In this document: piece by piece, positions 36,123-43,076 of the stretch | Position numbering within the stretch: the stretch's first letter is position 1 | How the letters are laid out: each line of letters starts with the position of its first letter | Assembly (NCBI GenBank): GCA_023411115.1 | Contig: JAEYPF010000021.1 | Span: forward strand, 62,001 to 126,000 | DNA from: Methanobacteriota archaeon | GTDB taxonomy: Archaea; Methanobacteriota; Methanobacteria; Methanobacteriales; Methanobacteriaceae | Length of the DNA: 64,000 nucleotides | Direction of reading: 5' to 3' | Translations under genes and position numbers: made by a program | The notes under the pieces: generated by a model | What the model was told of the DNA's origin: nothing | Database searches by the model: none | What the model saw: only the letters and a program-made list of their open reading frames with translations

Positions 36123-36201
36123 TAATACTAATCGTAAAGTTTTTATTATATTAACTATATAATAAGCAAGTAATAACATACAATAAGCAAGTAATAACAT
36201 A
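36123..36201 (+). promoter_or_regulatory. Promoter-like box, copy D, with tandem 20-bp repeat
   Basis: TAATACTAATCGTAAAGTTT then TTATTATATTAACTATATAA. The tail AATAAGCAAGTAATAACATA occurs twice in tandem (36161-36180 and 36182-36201). The gap before it, 35671-36122, holds T-rich probable terminator sequence after the gene at 35116 and nothing else I can name. Confidence 0.55.
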
Positions 36202-36236
36202 ATATTCGCAGGATACAAATCATCAAAGGGGACCAT

Positions 36237-36314
36237 ATGGCGCGGCCCATAATACATAAAAAAAAGCAACTTCCAAACATGAATGTTTGTTTCCTCAAAA
36301 ATCGATACTTTTGA
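36237..36314 (+). other. Upstream ORF D (HKK family)
   Basis: ATG with AAGGGGA upstream; encodes 25 residues beginning MARPIIHKKKQLPNMNVCFL. The stop lies inside the hairpin CCTCAAAA/TTTTGAGG (36293-36316). Related to the ORFs at 32677 and 34869. Confidence 0.35.
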
Positions 36315-36425
36315 GGTTTTCACAACTAATTCTACCAGTTCAGATTCCCTATTCCAGTTAAAAGCAAAATATATGCACTTATTTAATTACATCCCCCTTA
36401 CATGATTTAAAATGAGAATAATCTT

Positions 36426-36480
36426 TAGTAGGGCAATTGCGTTGTTTAAAGGGTGTTAAAACCCTGCCCTGCACCAAAAA
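36426..36480 (+). ncRNA. Structured leader RNA type 1, copy D
   Basis: GTAGGGC (36428-36434) pairs with GCCCTGC (36466-36472), and an inner GGGT (36451-36454) with ACCC (36461-36464); this is the most stable member. GCACCAAAAAG precedes the Shine-Dalgarno AGGAGG. Confidence 0.7.
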
Positions 36481-36498
36481 GTAATAGGAGGTTAACAC

Positions 36499-37056
36499 AT
36501 GAACAAGATATTAATAATATTCTTGTCACTTGTTGTGATTGCAAGTATTGGGATAGGAAGCACTGCTGCCCAAAATATAACTATTGGTAGTGGTGCATCA
36601 GTGCTTGATCCTTCTCAAAACCAAACTCAAGACCAAGCACAAGCAGAATCTCAAGCTCAAAGTTCATCCAATAACAATTCTCTAAACAATTCTAACAACA
36701 ATACAGCTACCAGTAGTGCTACTGCAACAAACAACATAAGCATTATAAACACAAATACTTTTAACCCTGTTATATTCCTAACTTCTGAAAACAGAGTAGG
36801 CGATATATGGGTTAGTTCTTCTAATATAAATGCACAACTACAAGCTGAAGGATTTAAATATGCAGCATTTGGAGATGGATCTTTTGGTTACGGAGCTGGT
36901 AATGTACCTCAACTCACGGCCACAGTACCAAACAAAACAGGTAATGCAGGGCCAGGTGGCATGGGTATGCAGGAAGCCGGACTTAATGTCACTTCTCTAT
37001 TAATGGGTATAGTTGGAGTACTCGGTGGATTACTTGCAAGCAGATTCAGTTCATAA
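36499..37056 (+). CDS. Secreted Gln/Asn-rich surface protein with membrane tail
   Basis: 185 residues. Signal peptide NKILIIFLSLVVIASIGIGS then TAAQNITIG. Residues 35-60 are Gln-rich (PSQNQTQDQAQAESQAQSS), residues 60-90 Asn/Ser/Thr-rich with many NxS/T sequons, followed by FNPVIFLTSENRVGDIWVSS, a segment shared with the genes at 37577 and 38320. The C-terminus MGMQEAGLNVTSLLMGIVGV then LGGLLASRFSS is a diverged form of the PMQKTG anchor. It links the anchored group (type 1 leader) to the unanchored Gln/Asn-rich group. Function unknown. Confidence 0.75.
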   Translation: MNKILIIFLSLVVIASIGIGSTAAQNITIGSGASVLDPSQNQTQDQAQAESQAQSSSNNNSLNNSNNNTATSSATATNNISIINTNTFNPVIFLTSENRVGDIWVSSSNINAQLQAEGFKYAAFGDGSFGYGAGNVPQLTATVPNKTGNAGPGGMGMQEAGLNVTSLLMGIVGVLGGLLASRFSS

Positions 37057-37076
37057 TCGGGAATCCCGATTATGAA
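37050..37076 (+). terminator. Perfect palindrome over the stop codon
   Basis: TTCATAATCGGGA and TCCCGATTATGAA flank a single A. The TAA stop of the gene at 36499 lies inside the left arm. AT-rich sequence follows. It may act as a transcription or mRNA 3'-end signal; it would also fold on the other strand. Confidence 0.45.
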
Positions 37077-37116
37077 TTATTTAATTTTCAATGAACTCAA
37101 TAAATTTCAATAAAAA

Positions 37117-37170
37117 CTTTGAAATTCTTCGATTTTCAATGTTCAGAAAATCCGTAGGAATTCCCTCAAC
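37117..37170. repeat. Mosaic palindromic repeat, copy 5 (short)
   Basis: TTTGAAATTCTTCGATTTTC is followed by the module GTTCAGAAAATCC then GTAGGAATTCCCTCAAC at 37141-37170, the same linker pair as in copies 1, 2, 4 and 6. No gene is supported between 37057 and the promoter-like box at 37430. Confidence 0.6.
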
Positions 37171-37429
37171 AATAAATTTCATTTTTTAAGACCTCAATGC
37201 TATTAAAACCTCCAGATACTAACAAAATCCAGTAAAAAACTATGATTTTTTCTATATTTTTAATTTTTAAAGTTTTTATTGTTGAACTAATTTTAAAACT
37301 GATGTTTGAACCAGAATAATATAACTTTAAATTTTTCATTCATTTAACTAATTTCAAATGCCCATCTAATGCTGAATAATTTTATTTATGATCATTCTTT
37401 TCTGGATAAATCATTAATATTAATATTAT

Positions 37430-37470
37430 TAATAGTAAAGTTTTTATTACTAATTATACATACTAATAAT
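37430..37470 (+). promoter_or_regulatory. Promoter-like box, copy E
   Basis: TAATAGTAAAGTTTTTATTA then CTAATTATACATACTAATAA. Nearly identical to copy F at 38170. Transcription would start near 37475, just before the leader hairpin. Confidence 0.55.
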
Positions 37471-37478
37471 GCCGATAG

Positions 37479-37541
37479 TATTAATCAAGTCCATTAAATT
37501 AAGTCAATTTTTTGTACTAATCTAATGGATTTGTATTAATC
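37479..37541 (+). ncRNA. Structured leader RNA type 2, copy E
   Basis: A long imperfect hairpin in the 5' leader: ATTAAT and CAAGTCC on the left pair with GGATTTG and ATTAAT on the right, with the loop side AAGTCAATTTTTTGTACT. Copy F has CAAACTG/CAGTTTG at the same place, so several pairs are kept by changes on both sides. The Shine-Dalgarno AAGGGAGGTG follows about 25 bases later. Confidence 0.65.
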
Positions 37542-37576
37542 AAATCAAATGTATTACCTATAAGGGAGGTGAAAAT

Positions 37577-37927
37577 ATGAAACGAACCATCCTAATTTTA
37601 CTGCTAACGTTTATTGCAGCAGTAGGAATGACAGGAGCAGCATCAGCACAACTTATCGATATTAATATAACCTTGGATCCTAACGCGTCACTATTAAGTC
37701 CTTCACAAAATCAAACTCAAGACCAGGCACAAGCTCAATCTCAGATATCAACAAACACCAACACCAACAATTTAACAAACACCAACACCAACATAGCTTC
37801 CAGTACCTCTTCTTCAACCAACACTAACTTTATATCAAACAACAACTCATTCAATCCAGTACTAGTTTTAACTAATTCAAACAGTTTAGGAGCTATAACC
37901 GTTAGATCAGCTAACTTTAATCTCTAA
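37577..37927 (+). CDS. Small secreted Gln/Asn/Thr-rich protein
   Basis: 116 residues. Signal peptide KRTILILLLTFIAAVGMTGA then ASAQ, with a good cleavage site after ASA. The mature chain has PSQNQTQDQAQAQSQ, then runs of Asn and Thr (NTNTNNLTNTNTN) with many NxT sequons, then FNPVLVLTNSNSLGAITVRS. No membrane anchor, unlike the genes upstream. Close paralogue of the gene at 38320 and similar to the middle of the one at 36499. Low-complexity Gln/Asn chains can form fibres, but that is speculation here. A structured RNA follows 50 bp downstream. Confidence 0.75.
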   Translation: MKRTILILLLTFIAAVGMTGAASAQLIDINITLDPNASLLSPSQNQTQDQAQAQSQISTNTNTNNLTNTNTNIASSTSSSTNTNFISNNNSFNPVLVLTNSNSLGAITVRSANFNL

Positions 37928-37976
37928 AACATTATTTATCTAAAAATTTAGAGGAAGTAAAGCTGATTGATAAATA

Positions 37977-38050
37977 GAATCGTCATTGTGGTTAACTATG
38001 AGCATTATCATGGTTATTATATGGATACAAGCTGGTTGCACTGGCGATTC
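37977..38050 (+). ncRNA. Structured RNA 3' of the secreted protein gene, copy E
   Basis: Outer stem GAATCGTC (37977-37984) with GGCGATTC (38043-38050); inner hairpin AACTATGA with TCATGGTT. Then the box TACAAGCTGGTTGCACTGGC at 38026-38045. Copy F at 38704 keeps both stems with compensatory changes. It may be part of the 3' UTR or a separate small RNA. Confidence 0.7.
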
Positions 38051-38169
38051 CAATTTATTAAATAATCCAGGTTACAATTTTTTTATTTTTTTTGAATTAT
38101 TCTAAATTTAAACCCTAATAAGATTATTTTGAATCATTAATTTTAAGATAAATTAATAAAAATTGTATT

Positions 38170-38211
38170 ATTAACAGTAAAGTTTTTATTACTAATTATA
38201 CATACTAATAG
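38170..38211 (+). promoter_or_regulatory. Promoter-like box, copy F
   Basis: ATTAACAGTAAAGTTTTTAT then TACTAATTATACATACTAAT. Nearly the same as copy E; about 150 bp before the start codon at 38320. Confidence 0.55.
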
Positions 38212-38220
38212 TGTAGATTG

Positions 38221-38284
38221 TATTAATCAAACTGGTTAAATTAAGTCAATTTTTTGTACTAATCTAATCAGTTTGTATTAATCA
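38221..38284 (+). ncRNA. Structured leader RNA type 2, copy F
   Basis: TATTAAT and CAAACTGG pair with CAGTTTG and TATTAAT across the conserved AAGTCAATTTTTTGTACT loop side. Compared with copy E, AAGTCC/GGATTT has become AAACTG/CAGTTT: both arms changed together. Confidence 0.65.
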
Positions 38285-38319
38285 AATCAAATGTATTACC
38301 TGAAAGGGAGGTGAAAAAT

Positions 38320-38688
38320 ATGAAAAGGCCGATGCTAATTTTACTGCTAACGTTTATTGCAGCAGTAGGAATGACTGGAACAACATCAGCACAACTTATC
38401 GATATTAACCTAACTATAGGTAATGGTTCTTCAATATTAGATCCAACTCAAAATCAAACACAAAACCAGACACAAGCTCAATCACAGGTATCAAACAATA
38501 CCAATACAAATAATCTAAACAACAGTAACACCAATGTAGCTGTCAGTACTTACACATCAACCAACACCAATAATATAACCAATACCAACACATTTAACCC
38601 TGTTTTAGTTCTAAATAATTCAAACAGTGTAGGAGCTATAACAGTTAAATCAGAAAATGTAAACATCCAGAGATTATTCAGACGCTAG
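38320..38688 (+). CDS. Small secreted Gln/Asn/Thr-rich protein, paralogue
   Basis: 122 residues from ATG 38320, preferred to GTG 38311 because GGGAGGTG overlaps the latter. Signal peptide KRPMLILLLTFIAAVGMTGT then TSAQ. The mature chain has DPTQNQTQNQTQAQSQVS, NNTNTNNLNNSNTN, TNTFNPVLVLNNSNSVGAIT and a short end VNIQRLFRR. Very similar to the product of 37577 at protein level and in promoter, leader and 3' RNA, so the whole transcription unit has been duplicated. Function unknown; probable extracellular matrix or surface material. Confidence 0.75.
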   Translation: MKRPMLILLLTFIAAVGMTGTTSAQLIDINLTIGNGSSILDPTQNQTQNQTQAQSQVSNNTNTNNLNNSNTNVAVSTYTSTNTNNITNTNTFNPVLVLNNSNSVGAITVKSENVNIQRLFRR

Positions 38689-38703
38689 TATAACCGTTAA
38701 AAA

Positions 38704-38783
38704 GGGAATCGTCGGTGTGGTTAACTATGAGTGTTATCATAGTTATTATATATGTACAAGCTGATTGCACTGACGATCTTCCC
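38704..38783 (+). ncRNA. Structured RNA 3' of the secreted protein gene, copy F
   Basis: Outer stem GGGAA-TCGTC (38704-38713) with GACGA (38772-38776) and TTCCC (38779-38783), extended inward by GGTGT/GCACT; inner hairpin AACTATGA with TCATAGTT. The box TACAAGCTGATTGCACTGAC (38755-38774) is perfectly complementary to 39224-39243. Confidence 0.7.
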
Positions 38784-39071
38784 AGTTAAAATCAGAATGA
38801 TTTAAACTCCTGAACTTTATACCTTTAATTTTTTATTTCAAAACGTTTAACTTCCATTTATTTCTAAAATTGCAGTAACTTCTTGCTTCAAGATTTTTAA
38901 AAATATAGGGCACTTAATAAAGCACTTTTCGATAAATTAAATTAATCAATATTTATTTAATTCAATAAAAATCAATTGTGCTTTATTTTAGTTTTTAGCT
39001 ATAAAAAAACCATATTTTTTGTAACATTTGTTTACTAGTTACTCTCCTAAGGTGTCTTTATGATTTAATTA

Positions 39072-39112
39072 ATTATACTAATAGAAAGTTTTTTATTACA
39101 TTAATTACAAAA
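39072..39112 (+). promoter_or_regulatory. Promoter-like box, copy G, without a following protein gene
   Basis: TTATACTAATAGAAAGTTTT then TTATTACATTAATTACAAAAT. Same box as A-F, but the next 700 bp contain no ORF with a Shine-Dalgarno. It supports plus-strand transcription of the hairpin at 39210. Confidence 0.5.
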
Positions 39113-39209
39113 TAAATATTGTAATACAAATGTACAATCCAAATTTAGTAATAATCTGGATCCTAATTCAAAAACAAAAACATAAAATTAATCCTTTAAC
39201 TACAAAAGT

Positions 39210-39287
39210 AGGCCAAACAGAATGTCAGTGCAATCAGCTTGTATTACAACTTTATTAATTAATTAACCCATTGCTTCTGTTTGGCCT
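39210..39287 (+). ncRNA. Candidate antisense RNA hairpin
   Basis: A perfect 13-bp stem, AGGCCAAACAGAA (39210-39222) with TTCTGTTTGGCCT (39275-39287), closes a 52-nt loop. Bases 39224-39243 of the loop (GTCAGTGCAATCAGCTTGTA) are the exact reverse complement of 38755-38774 and pair with 38026-38045 using two G-U pairs. If transcribed on plus it could bind both 3' RNAs. If transcribed on minus it would be a third carrier of the same box. Confidence 0.6.
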
Positions 39288-39299
39288 GTTAAATTTGGA

Positions 39300-39808
39300 C
39301 TTGGAAATTTTAAAAATTATGATTTTTTTAAATACAAAACTCAGCTTTTTGTTTGATCTGATTTTTAGATATTTGATAATGGAAAAGTCCATATTTCGTC
39401 AGAAACTATTAATTTTAACTATTTTACTTTAAATATTGTATAACTGCATATTCAAAACAATATTACTCCAAATAATTAGTATAGTATGAAAAAAAATCCC
39501 AATATTTCGAATAATTTTCATTTTTTAAATTAAATAATAATTATAGTACAATTTTTTGATAGTTATAACTTAAGGAATATTTTTTTTTACTAAAAAAACA
39601 AACACCCTCATAAACATTGATACCACTAATGGAACTACTTCACTGAATAAATTTACTCTTAAAGTTCAAAATTAAAATAGAAAGAATTTAATCCTCCTTT
39701 TATAATTTAAAAAGTTTTTTAATTTCTATTAAATTTAAAAAAATAGTGAAATATTAATTCTTAGATACTATCTAAAAATAAAATATTAAAATTAAAATAA
39801 TGAAATGA
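39300..39808. other. AT-rich gap, no gene seen
   Basis: About 500 bp of AT-rich sequence with long T and A runs between the candidate RNA and the CBS gene. It contains the 3' end region of the CBS-polyferredoxin transcript on minus. No ORF, repeat or fold that I can support. Confidence 0.5.
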
Positions 39809-40444
39809 TTATTTTCTTGCTCTTGCAACTTTCCTTGCAATTACAAGCTCACCAATAGCAATTAAACCAACAAAGAATTTTTCAAGCCCTCCAGTTGCCC
39901 AGATTGCTTCACCAAAGGTTGATTCTCTGATGTTTCTTTCATATTCCTCTGGTTTAATTCGCTTACCTGTTCTTCTTCTTGTAACTATCGCAGATGCTTC
40001 CATAAGTTCATCCCAACTTACCCCTTTAAGTTCTTCTGCCATAGCCTCAAATATTTTGTAAACTTTAATTTCATAAAGATGTGAAAGTGTTTCTACGATA
40101 TCAAATGTCCTTATAACACCAACTATAGTATCATCATCATCTACAACAGGTATACTAACTACTTTATGCTTTGAAGTTTCTAAAACAGCCAATCTTGCCG
40201 GATCATTTTCATGTACATGAACTATATCGTCTTTAGAATGCATAATATCAGAAACTTTCTTCTTATCTTCTCTAAGTCCTCTTGTAACATCAAGAGAAGT
40301 TATCCAACCAATAAGCTTCTTTTTATCGTCTACAACAGGCGTTGTAAATTTCTTTTTCTTTTCCATCATTAATGATACTTCAACCACATCTTGATCCGGA
40401 GATACGTATATATATTCCTTATCCATAATTTCCTTAACTATCAT
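39809..40444 (-). CDS. CBS domain pair protein
   Basis: 211 residues. Two CBS motifs lie in the first 125 residues (VKEIMDKEYIYVSPDQDVVEVSLMM; VSDIMHSKDDIVHVHENDPARLAVL), each ending in a typical VVDDKKKLIGWIT or VVDDDDTIVGVIR strand pair. A C-terminal part of about 85 residues (VSWDELMEASAIVTRRRTGK) is not assigned. CBS pairs bind adenine nucleotides or SAM and act as energy sensors. ATG 40444 overlaps the end of the polyferredoxin gene by 11 bp and is preferred to TTG 40459. Position at the end of the eha run suggests a regulatory or assembly role for the complex (inference). Confidence 0.85.
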   Translation of the reverse strand: MIVKEIMDKEYIYVSPDQDVVEVSLMMEKKKKFTTPVVDDKKKLIGWITSLDVTRGLREDKKKVSDIMHSKDDIVHVHENDPARLAVLETSKHKVVSIPVVDDDDTIVGVIRTFDIVETLSHLYEIKVYKIFEAMAEELKGVSWDELMEASAIVTRRRTGKRIKPEEYERNIRESTFGEAIWATGGLEKFFVGLIAIGELVIARKVARARK

Positions 40445-41189
40445 TGGACAACCTCTCAAGTTTTAATGCACTTACAGGACACTTACTAGAACAGACTTCA
40501 CACAAAATACATTTATCTTCAGAAAATACTATTTCACCATCTTCAAGTTTAATTGCGCCTACAGGACAGTTTTCTTCACACACCTGACATGAAACACACG
40601 CTTCCCTATCAATGGAAAGTTCTTTTGTCCTTAAAACAGGCCCTAATTCCCTTTCAAGCTGTACAGCACTTTCGGGGCATACGTTAGCACAAGCCCCGCA
40701 GCCAACACATGCTGCAGTGTCTATTACAGTTGGTTTTCCCTCTTCAACTTTTACTGCACCAGTAGGGCAGAATTTAGCGCAAGTTCCACAGGAAATACAT
40801 TTATCTTCAGCTACCTCAATATTTTTCATTTTTAAGGTTCTATGTGGTATTTTTAATTCTTTAAGATGGTATTTCACTTCTTCATCTTCAACATCAGATG
40901 TACTTTCAATAACACGTACACTCTTTACAGGACAAGTTTGAGCACATATTTCACAATTTACGCAGTTTTCAAGTACTTTAGCTGGTTTTGTTGCTTTTGC
41001 TTCAGATATAGCTCCTACAGGGCATTCTTCAGCACACAGGTTACATCTTATACACTCTGGAGAAATAGTTATGCACTTTCTTTCCAGTTTATACTCTTCG
41101 ATCTCTGGTTTAATCTCTTCTAAATCCATAGCTTTATGGATGACTTCCTCTTTTAGCACTTTCTTGTCCTTTTTAAACGTTATATCCAT
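40434..41189 (-). CDS. Polyferredoxin with six [4Fe-4S] motifs
   Basis: 251 residues carrying six CxxCxxCxxxCP motifs: CIRCNLCAEECP, CVNCEICAQTCP, CISCGTCAKFCP, CVGCGACANVCP, CVSCQVCEENCP and CILCEVCSSKCP. It can hold about 24 Fe and act as an electron wire. ATG 41189 is preferred to the upstream start at 41222, since GGTGTAATT precedes it. It follows the ehaT gene by 37 bp, so it is probably transcribed with eha and may carry electrons to or from the hydrogenase. It is distinct from EhaP and EhaQ. Confidence 0.88.
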   Translation of the reverse strand: MDITFKKDKKVLKEEVIHKAMDLEEIKPEIEEYKLERKCITISPECIRCNLCAEECPVGAISEAKATKPAKVLENCVNCEICAQTCPVKSVRVIESTSDVEDEEVKYHLKELKIPHRTLKMKNIEVAEDKCISCGTCAKFCPTGAVKVEEGKPTVIDTAACVGCGACANVCPESAVQLERELGPVLRTKELSIDREACVSCQVCEENCPVGAIKLEDGEIVFSEDKCILCEVCSSKCPVSALKLERLSNDS

Positions 41190-41226
41190 AATTACACCTT
41201 TTAATAGGTAGATGAAATTCATTAAA

Positions 41227-42147
41227 TCATGATTTATTTAAAGTATCCAATTCAGACAATTCAGGTAATCCTTTAATTGCTCCTGACTCCTGTATACAGC
41301 ATGAAGCAACGAAATTTCCCAATTTACCAGATTCTTCAATGCATTCATTATTAAGAAGCCCATATAAGAATCCCGCATTAAAGGCATCTCCTGCCCCTGT
41401 TGTATCAATGCATTTCACATCAAATGGCTCTATAAAATGACTATCACTGCCATCTGTAATATACGATCCTTTATCTCCTCTTTTAATTACTACAGTATCT
41501 ATATTATATTTCAGCAGAACTTCTGCTCCCTCTTTGCATGTTTTATATTTATGACCAATTAAATGTTTTAATTCTTCTTCATTAATAAGGATAATATCTG
41601 TTCTATTTAAAATATTTTTAAGATATTGGATGCCTCTTTCAGCGTATATTCTTCCAGGATCAAGACTTATAATAATATCTTCTGAAATTTCATTTATAAT
41701 ATTTTCCTGAGCTTTAATAGAGTCTCCAACAAAAGATGTAAGATGTAATACCTTAGAATTTTCTAAATAATCTAGTTTAACCTCATTAAATTTAATTAAA
41801 TCATTAACACCAGGATCTACATACAAAGCTCTCTGTCCGTTCTCATCTACAAATCCAAGAACATTTCCACTTCTACCCTGTGAAACAATTATACCTTCTG
41901 TATCTACTCCCTCTTTTTGAAGATTTTTAAGCAAAAGGTTTCCATCATGATCATCTGAAATTTTACCTATAAATCCTGTATCCATGCCCAGTTTTGAAAG
42001 TCCTATGATTGTATTGGCGGCTGATCCACCACAAAATATTTTGAAATTGGTTATATAAGCTTCCTCATCCTCACAGGATATTTTATTTACATTATAAAGC
42101 TTATCCACATTCAATGCTCCAAATCCCACTACATCGAACTTTTTCAT
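41227..42147 (-). CDS. ehaT: PfkB family sugar kinase, EhaT position
   Basis: 306-residue ribokinase-fold protein. FGALNVDKLY near the N-terminus, FCGGSAANTIIGLSKLG near residue 40, and the anion-hole and base motif DTTGAGDAFNAGFLYGL near residue 250 are intact, so it should be an active kinase. It is the 20th gene counted from ehaA, where Methanobacteriales carry a ribokinase-like gene. Whether it takes part in hydrogenase function is unknown. The letter rests on gene order and memory of the published operon. Confidence 0.8.
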   Translation of the reverse strand: MKKFDVVGFGALNVDKLYNVNKISCEDEEAYITNFKIFCGGSAANTIIGLSKLGMDTGFIGKISDDHDGNLLLKNLQKEGVDTEGIIVSQGRSGNVLGFVDENGQRALYVDPGVNDLIKFNEVKLDYLENSKVLHLTSFVGDSIKAQENIINEISEDIIISLDPGRIYAERGIQYLKNILNRTDIILINEEELKHLIGHKYKTCKEGAEVLLKYNIDTVVIKRGDKGSYITDGSDSHFIEPFDVKCIDTTGAGDAFNAGFLYGLLNNECIEESGKLGNFVASCCIQESGAIKGLPELSELDTLNKS

Positions 42148-42170
42148 TAAATTCTTCCTTTCATTTAAAT

Positions 42171-43052
<882 letters not shown>

Positions 43053-43076
43053 TTTATCAACCTGATTTCAGTGCTT

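Noticed and set aside
32824..36480. Type 1 leader as a known riboswitch (preQ1, SAM, c-di-GMP, fluoride, THF)
   Set aside because: None of the consensus motifs I can recall fits; the short stem followed by an A-rich tail is only superficially like preQ1-I.
37977..38783. 3' RNAs read as ordinary terminators
   Set aside because: They contain two separate stems and a long conserved unpaired box, with paired changes between copies, which a terminator would not need.
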